Positions 1 to 8,293 of a stretch of 40,692 nt of DNA are shown here, piece after piece. This DNA is from a virus. The DNA lies in IMG/VR virus record IMGVR_UViG_3300032116_014625, positions 1-40,692 of that record. One strand, given 5' to 3'. The notes under the pieces were generated by a model. That model was not told the DNA's origin. It saw only the letters and a list, made by a program, of their open reading frames with translations, and did no database searches. Made by a program: the position numbers and the translations under genes. Position 1 is the stretch's first letter. Each line of letters begins with the position of its first letter.

Positions 1-994
1 TTGATGAGCCGTTGATAGTTGCATATTCAGTTGCTGTAAAGAATTTAACATCTTTTGTGTTATTTGGCCATTGTGTAAAGTTACCTGCTACACGACTAAA
101 TACACCGTATGCATCTGTAATTGTTACGTTGTTAGATCCATTAACATCTGCTGCATAATAATCAAAACCAGACATCGTGCTATTACCTAATACCCATTGA
201 TTAATCAATTGTGCATCAGTTGCAGATATAATGTTACCTACATCCATAGTGTCGCCTTTGATTGCTAAACGAACATCCCAATAAGTGGTATCCAAGTTAA
301 CTGTGAATGTAAAGTTACCTGAGTTATCAGTGGTATACGTTGAATGTTGAGCCCAAGTAGAGCTACCAGCTGGACGTCTTTCTAATGCAAATGGCAACGT
401 TTTAGCACCCGTACCAGTTACGTTAGTAAATGTTCCTGCAAATGTAAATGTAGGTAAAATAAAGTTACCGCCATAGTTATGCAAGTTTAATGTAGTATCG
501 ATACCGGCACCGGTTGCTGCATATTGTTGGAAGGTTTGCGTTCCTGTCCAAGTTAATGGTGTAATTGATGCTAAGTTATTGAATACTGCTGGCGCTGCGT
601 GAGTAAAGGTAATTGCAAATCGTTCGCCGTTGGCTAATGTATATGATGGCGAAGCGCCTGTATATACTAAAGTAATTGTAATAAAACCATTAGTAGCATT
701 AGTTACAAATTGCATATCCAAGTTCGTAGTTGAACCAATCAATGCTACTGTTGCATTCGTAAATGCAATTTTGTCATAAAATACACGAAACTGGGTAGCA
801 GTGTATTTCGTTAATGTAGTGTTCTGCAAAGTAATATTTGCAGTAGTAAATCCTTGCGATGTTGGTGCCACTTGGTAATTTTGATGGATCAAACCATAAA
901 TACCATTACCTGGTGCTACAGGTGCTTGGGCTAATGTAACTGTTGTTGTAAATAAAACAGCAAGGAGTGTTAATAAACTTGTTAGTTTTTTCAT
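1..994 (-). CDS. Secreted protein with dockerin-like C-terminal pair (3' end cut by window)
   Basis: The frame is open from ATG at 994 to the window edge (331 codons, no stop), so the C-terminus is missing. AAAGGAGAG lies just upstream of the ATG. Residues 1-23 form a signal peptide: Lys-Lys, a hydrophobic run and a TLAQ-A cleavage site. Residues about 30-135 are a beta-rich segment with YDK, NGERFAITF and Thr/Asn-rich strands, resembling the cohesin/carbohydrate-binding beta-sandwich seen in Bacteroidota secreted proteins; this assignment is tentative. Residues about 245-305 carry two dockerin-like calcium repeats, GDTMDVGNIISATDAQL and ADVNGSNNVTITDAY, separated by a short insert. Dockerins bind cohesins in bacterial exoprotein assemblies, and one in a phage is unexpected. 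It may be a virion surface protein, a host-derived adhesin or a protein exported during infection. The reading frame is certain; the function is open. Confidence 0.8.
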   Translation of the reverse strand, partial: MKKLTSLLTLLAVLFTTTVTLAQAPVAPGNGIYGLIHQNYQVAPTSQGFTTANITLQNTTLTKYTATQFRVFYDKIAFTNATVALIGSTTNLDMQFVTNATNGFITITLVYTGASPSYTLANGERFAITFTHAAPAVFNNLASITPLTWTGTQTFQQYAATGAGIDTTLNLHNYGGNFILPTFTFAGTFTNVTGTGAKTLPFALERRPAGSSTWAQHSTYTTDNSGNFTFTVNLDTTYWDVRLAIKGDTMDVGNIISATDAQLINQWVLGNSTMSGFDYYAADVNGSNNVTITDAYGVFSRVAGNFTQWPNNTKDVKFFTATEYATINGSS

Positions 995-1020
995 TTATTC
1001 TCTCCTTTTTAATGTTCAAT

Positions 1021-1028
1021 AATAAATA
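1021..1028 (-). promoter_or_regulatory. TATTTATT octamer upstream of the secreted-protein gene
   Basis: The coding strand reads GATATTTATTATTG in the 52-base gap after the thioesterase gene, 26 bases before the AAAGGAGAG-ATG of the secreted protein. It matches 7 of 8 bases of TATTTATA, which recurs before virion and glycosylation genes. Promoter function is an inference. Confidence 0.35.
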
Positions 1029-1046
1029 TCAAACAAGAAAGATAAA

Positions 1047-1448
1047 TTACTTACTTTCTAACATACCTGTTATTCGTTTTTTGGCTTTTTCTCCTAATGG
1101 AATTGAATTGCCACCTTCATCTATTTGAACAAAGGTAATGTTTGTCTTCAATACAAGATCTTGCTTACCAGTATATACATTATGAGCACGTGCTTCCATA
1201 TACAATGTCATCGATGTATTGCCTACTCGTACTGGATAGCCGTATATCTTTAGTAGTTGCGATTCTTTTGCAGGTCGTTCGAAGTTGCATTGGTCAATTG
1301 ATACCGTTACCATACGAGGCGTATCACATAGTTGCATTGCATATCCTGCTGCTGAAGCATCGATCCAGGATAAGAGTTTACCTCCAAATAGATTGCCATG
1401 AAAGCCTAAGTCACTTTTCTTGATTGGGTGTGTATTTAATTGTTCCAT
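1047..1448 (-). CDS. Acyl-CoA thioesterase, hotdog fold (YciA/ACOT-like)
   Basis: 133 aa, single hotdog domain. The family signature is HGNLFGGKLLSWIDASAA at residues 17-34, with Asp30 in the position of the catalytic Asp of YciA-type acyl-CoA hydrolases. It is followed by the usual strands VTVSIDQCNFERPA and NTSMTLYMEARA. These enzymes hydrolyse acyl-CoA to free acid and CoA and normally work as dimer-based oligomers in the cytoplasm. The start overlaps the thymidylate synthase stop (TAATG), so it is translationally coupled to it. An acyl-CoA hydrolase is not a usual phage gene. It could alter host lipid or CoA pools, or the fold could have been recruited for another substrate. The family call is firm; substrate and role are unknown. 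Confidence 0.85.
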   Translation of the reverse strand: MEQLNTHPIKKSDLGFHGNLFGGKLLSWIDASAAGYAMQLCDTPRMVTVSIDQCNFERPAKESQLLKIYGYPVRVGNTSMTLYMEARAHNVYTGKQDLVLKTNITFVQIDEGGNSIPLGEKAKKRITGMLESK

Positions 1449-2455
1449 TAGTTGCTTAAAGGGAATTTAATTGCTGGGTGTGATTCATAATTTTCAAGTT
1501 GCAAGTCCTCAAAGAAACATTTGCAATACGCATCATCAGAGAAGCCGTCGAATACTGCTGCAGCATCTATTGCACCTAAGCCAGCTTCGCCAGTCTCTGT
1601 TGGCCAAAACTCTGTATTGATTGTTAATTTAGGTAGCGTCAATGGTTGTCGAGTTAATTGCTCTTTAACACCATCTATTTGATTTGAGTATATGTGACAG
1701 TCTCCTAAGTTCCCAATCAATTCATCAGGCACCATATTCGTTGCTGTTGCAATGATTTCTAATAACAAACCGTAAGATGCGATATTAAACGGAAGTCCTA
1801 GTGGTGTATCTACTGAACGTTGATTCCACATTAGGGAGATTGCTCGCTTCGGTGCCCAATCTAATGGATCAATATTTTTAACATATCCGAGTTTCTCATA
1901 TTCAGCTACACGTTCTTTAACATTTAACTCTCTTGTATAGATCTGAAATCCGTAATGGCAAGGAGGTAAAGTCATTTGATCTAATTCCTCAACATTCCAA
2001 GCCGATACCATTAGGCGACGTGAATCTGGTTTTGCTTGTAGTTCCTGGATTAGTTTTTGTATCTGATCGACGCCTGGCTTTCGTTTCGTCTTGGTACCTA
2101 ATATGTGATTAGTCTCATATCGACTTCCCCAATCGCGCCATTGATGTCCATAGATAGGTCCTAACTCGCCATCTGTTCTACCACTTTTTTCATAATCGCC
2201 ATCCCATATGTGACAACCATTATCATGAAGAAACTTGATATTAGTATCACCACGTAAGAACCATAACAATTCTGTTACAATTGTTTTAAATGGCATCTTC
2301 TTTGTAGTCAATAAAGGAAAGCCAAGCTTCATGTCATGACGGATCTGCCTTCCAAACGTTGAAACGGTTCCTGTACCCGTACGATCTTGTTTCTTTGTTC
2401 CATTACTTAAAATGTCATGGAGTAGTTTTAGGTAGCCATGTTCTATATTGTTCAT
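1448..2455 (-). CDS. thyA: Thymidylate synthase (ThyA type)
   Basis: Converts dUMP to dTMP with methylene-tetrahydrofolate, supplying thymidine for phage DNA. 335 aa. Visible family motifs are RTGTGT at 25-30, the RR pair at 146-147, catalytic Cys166 in LPPCHYGF, RSVD-PLGLPFNIASY and GD-HIY. It is longer than the 264-aa E. coli enzyme, mainly through inserts around residues 85-140 and after the catalytic Cys (about 178-197). An in-frame ATG at 2488 exists, but I chose 2455. There the ATG overlaps the stop of the preceding 57-codon gene as ATGA, and the protein then begins MNNIEHGYLKLLHDIL, as the family does. With the dUTPase at 39682-40110 it forms a dTMP supply route. Confidence 0.95.
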   Translation of the reverse strand: MNNIEHGYLKLLHDILSNGTKKQDRTGTGTVSTFGRQIRHDMKLGFPLLTTKKMPFKTIVTELLWFLRGDTNIKFLHDNGCHIWDGDYEKSGRTDGELGPIYGHQWRDWGSRYETNHILGTKTKRKPGVDQIQKLIQELQAKPDSRRLMVSAWNVEELDQMTLPPCHYGFQIYTRELNVKERVAEYEKLGYVKNIDPLDWAPKRAISLMWNQRSVDTPLGLPFNIASYGLLLEIIATATNMVPDELIGNLGDCHIYSNQIDGVKEQLTRQPLTLPKLTINTEFWPTETGEAGLGAIDAAAVFDGFSDDAYCKCFFEDLQLENYESHPAIKFPLSN

Positions 2456-2625
2456 TTTGACCATTCTACGGTGAAACCAAGATCCCAAAACAATATGCTA
2501 GCACTTAAGCAAAGCAATCTTACATTGCGGGATATTTTGTTATGTGTTATAAACAATGTAGGCCAAAGAGCCATTTGCGTAAATCCACCTCCTATGGTGT
2601 TGTGCGAGTAAAATCTAATTTTCAT
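2452..2625 (-). CDS. Small hypothetical protein (57 aa) coupled to thymidylate synthase
   Basis: Short ORF in the space upstream of thyA. It runs from ATG at 2625 (MKIRFYSHNTIGGGF...) to TGA at 2452-2454 and overlaps the thyA ATG as ATGA. The middle and C-terminus are rich in hydrophobic and aromatic residues, and VRLLCLSASILFWDLGF could be one membrane-associated helix. An internal in-frame ATG at 2574 has a strong AGGAGGTGG (2585-2593) about ten bases upstream, giving a 40-aa form. The same bases encode IGGG in the longer form. The longer start has only an A-rich leader. I prefer the long form because its N-terminus looks like protein, but both may be made. No family recognised. Confidence 0.6.
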   Translation of the reverse strand: MKIRFYSHNTIGGGFTQMALWPTLFITHNKISRNVRLLCLSASILFWDLGFTVEWSK

Positions 2626-2663
2626 TTTTATACTTTATTACGTGATATCCGAGCCAGCATAAT

Positions 2664-2906
2664 TCAATTATCCAAGCACTCAATATCACTAGACTTGTCC
2701 ATTTCAACATATTCAGCATCTTTTATTGTTTCACAAAATAAAAAGTGAGTATTCGATCGTAATACATGATCGCAGTTCCGCCATTGCATATATAATTGTA
2801 CATGATCCATATCAGGTTCTTCATCTAATTTTTTTGCAAAATGAGATATTAGTTTTTGATCTAATACGATGTATGCATTATCGCCATGTTTATATACTGG
2901 TTTCAT
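2664..2906 (-). CDS. Hypothetical protein (80 aa)
   Basis: Small acidic protein. It starts by a 4-base ATGA overlap with the stop of the 69-aa gene upstream, so it lies in the groEL operon tail. Sequence features are YIVLDQKLISHF followed by an acidic stretch (KKLDEEPDMDHVQL), an aromatic MQWRNCDHVL segment, and an acidic C-terminus. No signal peptide, membrane helix or known catalytic motif is visible, and I recognise no family. The coupling to its neighbours is the main evidence that it is expressed. Confidence 0.65.
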   Translation of the reverse strand: MKPVYKHGDNAYIVLDQKLISHFAKKLDEEPDMDHVQLYMQWRNCDHVLRSNTHFLFCETIKDAEYVEMDKSSDIECLDN

Positions 2907-3112
2907 CTAATATATTTTTCTAAACCTAAAACAACTGCATCTGATATTTGCAGTTTAGGATTTTCTTTCATTACGCGTAATGCTTCTGTAACTACTTCAA
3001 CCGTTATTCCATAATCGTCTGCTTCATGTAATACATATGTTACAACGTCCATGGACCGATGAATATCTTCCACCGGCCCAACTTCGAAATATTTTTTCGC
3101 GAACGTCTTCAT
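2903..3112 (-). CDS. Hypothetical protein (69 aa) directly after groEL
   Basis: Small, apparently all-helical protein that starts 2 bases after the groEL stop and ends by ATGA overlap with the next gene. It has alternating acidic and hydrophobic residues (VEDIHRSMDVVTYVLHEA, VEVVTEALRVMKEN). It is not a GroES or gp31-type co-chaperonin: it has no mobile-loop region and is far shorter than the usual 95-110 aa. Its first ten residues, MKTFAKKYFE, loosely resemble a T4 capsid-targeting leader, but the P3 residue is Tyr and I do not count it. Function unknown. Confidence 0.65.
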   Translation of the reverse strand: MKTFAKKYFEVGPVEDIHRSMDVVTYVLHEADDYGITVEVVTEALRVMKENPKLQISDAVVLGLEKYIR

Positions 3113-3114
3113 GA

Positions 3115-4743
<1,629 letters not shown>

Positions 4744-4758
4744 TTATAACTTTTATTT

Positions 4759-4787
4759 AATATAAATATTTAGATTGCAATTTCCAA
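4759..4787 (-). promoter_or_regulatory. Two-part promoter of groEL: TTGGAAA - 16 - TATATT
   Basis: The coding strand has TTGGAAA at 4787-4781 and TATATT at 4764-4759 with exactly 16 bases between, the same geometry as eight other sites in the window. It lies across the 3' end of the VWA gene. A TATTTATA octamer (4768-4761) overlaps the -10 box, so this gene may carry both kinds of upstream signal. A leader of about 25-30 bases containing AAAAGGA precedes the groEL ATG. Confidence 0.55.
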
Positions 4788-6845
4788 GAACTTTTTATTC
4801 AAAGTTTTTGATACTTCGGTCATGCTTTCTGGATTAATGAATTGAGCATCAGGTCCATACATTTTGCGGAAATTATCTACTGTCGACTCATACATGTAGC
4901 CGTCTTTGATAAAGTAACTAACTACATTGATTCCATTTTCGCGGAAGTTATTAACTACTCGACGGGTAAAGTCAACACCATTGTAATAATGTCCTGTACC
5001 TCTAACACTTGTAGGCTCACCATCTGAGTAATTCACAAAGATACATTCATCGCCCTTTGCATCAGTTTTGATATATTTCTCAATACTCTTAAAAGCAATG
5101 CCTTCTGGGGTACATCCATAGACATCCAAGTAACGAAACATTGTGCGGATCTTGTTCATCTTATCCTTTGCAGAATCATATGCATAAATCGTTACTGCGC
5201 GCTCGCCGGCATTATCAAAAGTAGATGTACCTCGCAATGAAATCTGCACACGGATACCTGTCGTCATGGATGCTGCCTGCGCTACAGCTACTGCTGAGGT
5301 AAGAGCATTTCTAAATTTAGGTCCGCCCATTGATCCAGATGCATCAATTGAAATATGAATGAAATAATTCTTGAAACGATCTGTTACAATGCGGTGGAAT
5401 ACATTTGCATTATTGTATCCTAATTGAGAAATCAATCGTCTATCAATCTTACCAGTCTCGAGACGAGTGCTTTTCAAGCTGCGGTCCGCATTACGAAGCT
5501 GAAGCTTTTTACCTAATTGCTTGCCTAATACAATGCCTCGCAGTACTGCTTGATCCGTTTCGTGTATGCCTCGCGTTCTGTATGAGTCTTTCGATATATC
5601 TTCTGCATAATCTTTCATACCGGTTAGGTAATCATCTGCATATGAAGCAAACAAATTGGGCATTGCTGCTGTGATACCAGGAGTAAACTTTTTGATAACA
5701 ATAGCTTCAACAATGTCAGTTTCACCTGCACCTGTTGCTACTTGCACTGTTTCTGTACCAGCTTCGCGGATAGCATTTACTGTGGATGCTTGTGCCTTTG
5801 TCAGCTTACCTGTCTTTTTAGTGGTACCATTCACAAATTTGCGTTGCTGCTCAATTGCCTTTTCCAATTGCTTTTGCTCTCTTTCTGAGAGTTGAGATTG
5901 ACTTGCAGTGGTAGGAGCTCCATCGTCACCTTCTTCTTCACCATCAGATGTTCCATTTCCTGTACCGCTTTCGTTGCCTCCATCGCCATCACCATCGCTA
6001 CTTTCATGACCACCATCGCCTGCTGCATCCATTTGTGCCTTTTGTTGTTGCTCAGCTTCTTGTACTGCTTTATTGATAATAACATAAGCATCAATAGCAA
6101 CATCTAAAGCATCCTGGGTTGATTTCAAACGATCGATATTTTTCAAATCAATAAGGTTCCATACCTCACGTAGCCTTTCTAATGCTGACAAGTTACGATT
6201 TGGATTAGTGAAGTTAATGATGTGAAATAAATAATCATCCAAAGTCTCTTGTGTCTTTTCATTCTTCTTAAGAGCTTTGTCAATTACTTTGTCATTGAAA
6301 TACTTATCATACATTGCCTCATAATACATACGGTATCCTGGAGCTGTCTTATAGATATGAAAGTCGATGCGACGGTCTTCAATCCAATTAAGAAGATCCT
6401 TTATGATAGCATAATTTTCATCAGTCATCGTCATATCCGGATCTACGCCGCGCATCATTACGCGCGAAGCCATTTGTGTTTGACTTAAGCTATGCGCTGA
6501 GTAACCATTAGGCTGTTTAAATACATCAAAATCTGTCAATGCAATATGCGAGCCTTCATGCAATGCTAATCCTACTGCAGCATCAAAATTTTCGTTATCT
6601 AATTTAGTACCAATAACAACTCGCTCACCATCTGTATAGCTATTGTCTGAACTTTGGAATACTACTGGAATTTGCTTGCCGGTAACAATATTAACAAAGT
6701 TACCAATTGCTCGTTGAGTTGCTGCTAATTTAGTATAATCAACACCAGACTCGCGTTTGAAATCTGTATCAAAGTCATCCATCCAAAAGCTAGATGCTTG
6801 ATTGCTTGTATACTTGCCATTAATGATTTTGTCGATAATACTCAT
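4770..6845 (-). CDS. VWA-domain protein with HExxH metallopeptidase-like domain (CobT/DUF2201-like partner of MoxR ATPase)
   Basis: 691 aa; the start at 6845 (MSIIDKII) follows the promoter and AAAAGAG. The N-terminal domain carries HEGSH at 96-100, an HExxH zinc-peptidase-like motif as in DUF2201-type proteins. Residues about 270-330 are an acidic, Gly/Ser/Asp/Glu-rich linker, reminiscent of CobT. The C-terminal VWA domain has an intact MIDAS: DASGS at 501-505, Thr579 in GCTPEG and Asp608 in YSDGEP. VWA proteins of this type pair with MoxR/CobS AAA+ ATPases to remodel target proteins or insert metals, and the MoxR gene is directly upstream. The two genes are separated by a terminator but have nearly identical promoters, so they are likely co-regulated. 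The target is unknown. Cobaltochelatase itself is unlikely because no cobalamin gene is nearby. Confidence 0.85.
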   Translation of the reverse strand: MSIIDKIINGKYTSNQASSFWMDDFDTDFKRESGVDYTKLAATQRAIGNFVNIVTGKQIPVVFQSSDNSYTDGERVVIGTKLDNENFDAAVGLALHEGSHIALTDFDVFKQPNGYSAHSLSQTQMASRVMMRGVDPDMTMTDENYAIIKDLLNWIEDRRIDFHIYKTAPGYRMYYEAMYDKYFNDKVIDKALKKNEKTQETLDDYLFHIINFTNPNRNLSALERLREVWNLIDLKNIDRLKSTQDALDVAIDAYVIINKAVQEAEQQQKAQMDAAGDGGHESSDGDGDGGNESGTGNGTSDGEEEGDDGAPTTASQSQLSEREQKQLEKAIEQQRKFVNGTTKKTGKLTKAQASTVNAIREAGTETVQVATGAGETDIVEAIVIKKFTPGITAAMPNLFASYADDYLTGMKDYAEDISKDSYRTRGIHETDQAVLRGIVLGKQLGKKLQLRNADRSLKSTRLETGKIDRRLISQLGYNNANVFHRIVTDRFKNYFIHISIDASGSMGGPKFRNALTSAVAVAQAASMTTGIRVQISLRGTSTFDNAGERAVTIYAYDSAKDKMNKIRTMFRYLDVYGCTPEGIAFKSIEKYIKTDAKGDECIFVNYSDGEPTSVRGTGHYYNGVDFTRRVVNNFRENGINVVSYFIKDGYMYESTVDNFRKMYGPDAQFINPESMTEVSKTLNKKFLEIAI

Positions 6846-6864
6846 AGCTCTTTTATTTTTATAT

Positions 6865-6893
6865 ATTATATGAAATTCATTCCAATAATCCAA
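6865..6893 (-). promoter_or_regulatory. Two-part promoter of the VWA gene: TTGGATT - 16 - TATAAT
   Basis: TTGGATT at 6893-6887 and TATAAT at 6870-6865 with 16 bases between; 19 bases then lead to the ATG at 6845. The block from GGTTGGATT to the start codon closely matches the promoter of the MoxR gene, including TTTCATATAATATA. It sits just past the MoxR terminator. Confidence 0.7.
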
Positions 6894-6902
6894 CCAGATA
6901 GT

Positions 6903-6936
6903 AAAAAAGGGAGGCAATTTCTCGCCTCCCCTTTTG
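6903..6936 (-). terminator. Rho-independent terminator after the MoxR gene
   Basis: Perfect 7-bp stem GGGAGGC (6909-6915) / GCCTCCC (6924-6930) with an 8-base loop, flanked by A and T runs. On the coding strand the stem is followed by TTTTTT. It ends the MoxR transcript 13-40 bases after its stop codon and separates it from the VWA promoter. The flanking runs make it possibly bidirectional. Confidence 0.85.
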
Positions 6937-6948
6937 AGCTATGAAAAA

Positions 6949-8097
6949 TTAAAATGGCGTTGATTCTGTATCCATTGAAACATCGCCCGTATTGAAAATG
7001 TCATTCATCTCAGTTGCCATATGCTTCTGGATGATCTGCTTAACAAACGTCCTTTCAGAATCTGAACCGCCTGATGCATCAAAGAATGGAAGAATTGCTA
7101 CTTCTGCTGCCTCAGTTAAAGAGAAGCCATCTGCTAACAATTCACATACGCGCACCGTCATACGAGTGGATACCATTGTGGTAAGTTTGCCTTCTTCTGA
7201 TCTCCATTCTTTTCGTGTTGCATCTGCAATGTCAGCAACTGCATGAATCATTTTTGCAGACACTGCATCTCCAAAGCGACGTGTCAATAAGTCTTCTTCT
7301 TGAGATAAAGAAAGAATATCTACTTCAATAATCTCAAAACGATCCATCAATGCACGGTCTAATACACGTGTCGATGTATATTCGGTACCAATGTTTGCTG
7401 TTGCAATAAAGGATACTCCTGGTGCTACGTTTACTAATGGAGCATTGATATCTTCATCGAGTCGAAGATAACGCTGACCTTCATCCAATACTGTCATCAA
7501 GATGTTCCATGCTTCAGGGTGCGCACGAGACAACTCATCCATAAGGATAACTGCATTTTCGGTCTGAATTGCTTTCACAAAGGCAGACTCATCAAAAGTG
7601 GTTTGACCATCTTTGAAGTGAGTGTTACCAATAAGAGTTGCTCTAGGATCTTGAGTTGCACCCAAGTTAAAATAAAAGAAAGGACGATTAGTAGCTACTG
7701 GCAAATCTTTTGCTGCCTGTGTCTTACCACAGCCTGCAGGACCAACCATCATGATGTTCTTGCCACGGACTGCGCTTCGCACCAAATACTTCCACTTAAC
7801 ATCTGACATCTCTAACGAAGATGGTTTAATCTTATGGGCATTATTAATAAGTTGCAACTCCGGTGTTAATTCTTTTTTGATTTCCATTGCGGGTTCCGGT
7901 GTTGGAATTTCGCCTTCGCGAGCTACTCGCTTTGCACGACCTGTGTCTTCGTCTAATACTAATAATTCATCATTTGCAAATGCATGACTAATCATGATGC
8001 TACGGAACTTATCCGTGATGTCAACATTAGTACCTAATTCGATGATTCTTTGTTTGCCATTTACTAAGGTTGGCACACCAATTTTCTTGTTTTTCAT
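6949..8097 (-). CDS. MoxR/CobS-type AAA+ ATPase
   Basis: 382 aa. The N-terminal ~95 residues are not part of the ATPase. The AAA+ core has Walker A GPAGCGKT at 119-126, Walker B ILMDE at 184-188 followed by LSRAHPEAWN, sensor 1 in SFIATANIG, and LDRALMDRFE supplying the arginine finger. The MoxR family acts as a hexameric chaperone-like motor with a VWA partner. Its partner here is the downstream HExxH/VWA protein. CobS-like ATPases are common in T4-like cyanophages, but their role there is unresolved. The C-terminus is acidic (TGDVSMDTESTPF). Expression is from its own promoter at 8115-8143 and ends at the hairpin at 6909-6930. Confidence 0.93.
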   Translation of the reverse strand: MKNKKIGVPTLVNGKQRIIELGTNVDITDKFRSIMISHAFANDELLVLDEDTGRAKRVAREGEIPTPEPAMEIKKELTPELQLINNAHKIKPSSLEMSDVKWKYLVRSAVRGKNIMMVGPAGCGKTQAAKDLPVATNRPFFYFNLGATQDPRATLIGNTHFKDGQTTFDESAFVKAIQTENAVILMDELSRAHPEAWNILMTVLDEGQRYLRLDEDINAPLVNVAPGVSFIATANIGTEYTSTRVLDRALMDRFEIIEVDILSLSQEEDLLTRRFGDAVSAKMIHAVADIADATRKEWRSEEGKLTTMVSTRMTVRVCELLADGFSLTEAAEVAILPFFDASGGSDSERTFVKQIIQKHMATEMNDIFNTGDVSMDTESTPF

Positions 8098-8114
8098 AAC
8101 TCTTTATTTTCTAT

Positions 8115-8143
8115 ATTATATGAAATAAGAGTTATGAATCCAA
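8115..8143 (-). promoter_or_regulatory. Two-part promoter of the MoxR gene: TTGGATT - 16 - TATAAT
   Basis: TTGGATT at 8143-8137 and TATAAT at 8120-8115 with 16 bases between; 17 bases, including AAAGAG, lead to the ATG at 8097. The -35 box lies within the last codons of the 41-codon gene, where GGTTGGATTCA encodes its final residues. Confidence 0.7.
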
Positions 8144-8257
8144 CCTTTCGTCAGTCTTTTTATGTTTCTTTTTGCGCGTATATGATTTTTTATTTTTATA
8201 CACAGCGGGACGAGTAGCTTGCCAAATTTCCTGCATTGTTACTTCTATCTTTTCCAT
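8132..8257 (-). CDS. Small basic protein (41 aa)
   Basis: Short ORF filling the gap between MoxR and the next gene upstream. It starts MEKIEVTMQEIWQATRPAVY and then becomes strongly basic (KNKKSYTRKKKHKK). The basic tail suggests binding to nucleic acid or another polyanion; this is inference. It has its own two-part promoter whose -10 box ends 6 bases before the ATG, so the mRNA would be leaderless or nearly so. I recognise no named family. Support comes from the promoter, the fit in the gap and protein-like composition. Confidence 0.7.
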   Translation of the reverse strand: MEKIEVTMQEIWQATRPAVYKNKKSYTRKKKHKKTDERLDS

Positions 8258-8263
8258 GACACA

Positions 8264-8292
8264 AATATAATAAAAAGGATACAAAGATCCAA
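8264..8292 (-). promoter_or_regulatory. Two-part promoter of the 41-codon gene: TTGGATC - 16 - TATATT
   Basis: TTGGATC at 8292-8286 and TATATT at 8269-8264 with 16 bases between. Only TGTGTC separates the -10 box from the ATG at 8257. A short GGAT/ATCC inverted repeat in the spacer is too weak to be called a terminator. Confidence 0.6.
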
Positions 8293-8293
8293 A

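Noticed and set aside
2455-2520. tRNA-like look (TTTTGGGA resembling a proline anticodon loop) upstream of thyA
   Set aside because: The flanking bases do not pair as an anticodon stem, there is no T-arm consensus, and the stretch is fully explained by the 57-codon ORF.
2542-2748. Plus-strand ORF of 68 codons
   Set aside because: It is antisense to two supported minus-strand genes, has biased composition and no ribosome site; all other genes are on the minus strand.
2903-3112. MKTFAKKYFE as a sixth capsid-targeting leader
   Set aside because: Glu10 is in place, but residue 4 is Phe and residue 8 is Tyr, unlike the five clear cases, and the gene is in the groEL operon.
2903-3112. GroES/gp31-like co-chaperonin beside groEL
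   Set aside because: 69 aa, all helical, no beta-barrel strands or mobile loop.
5831-6103. 90-codon Met-rich ORF on the minus strand
   Set aside because: It is the alternate frame of the low-complexity acidic linker of the VWA protein; GAT/GGA-type repeats read in another frame give ATG-rich noise.
8270-8292. GGAT/ATCC hairpin followed by T run as a terminator
   Set aside because: Only a 4-bp stem, and the bases are better explained as the -35 box and spacer of a promoter.
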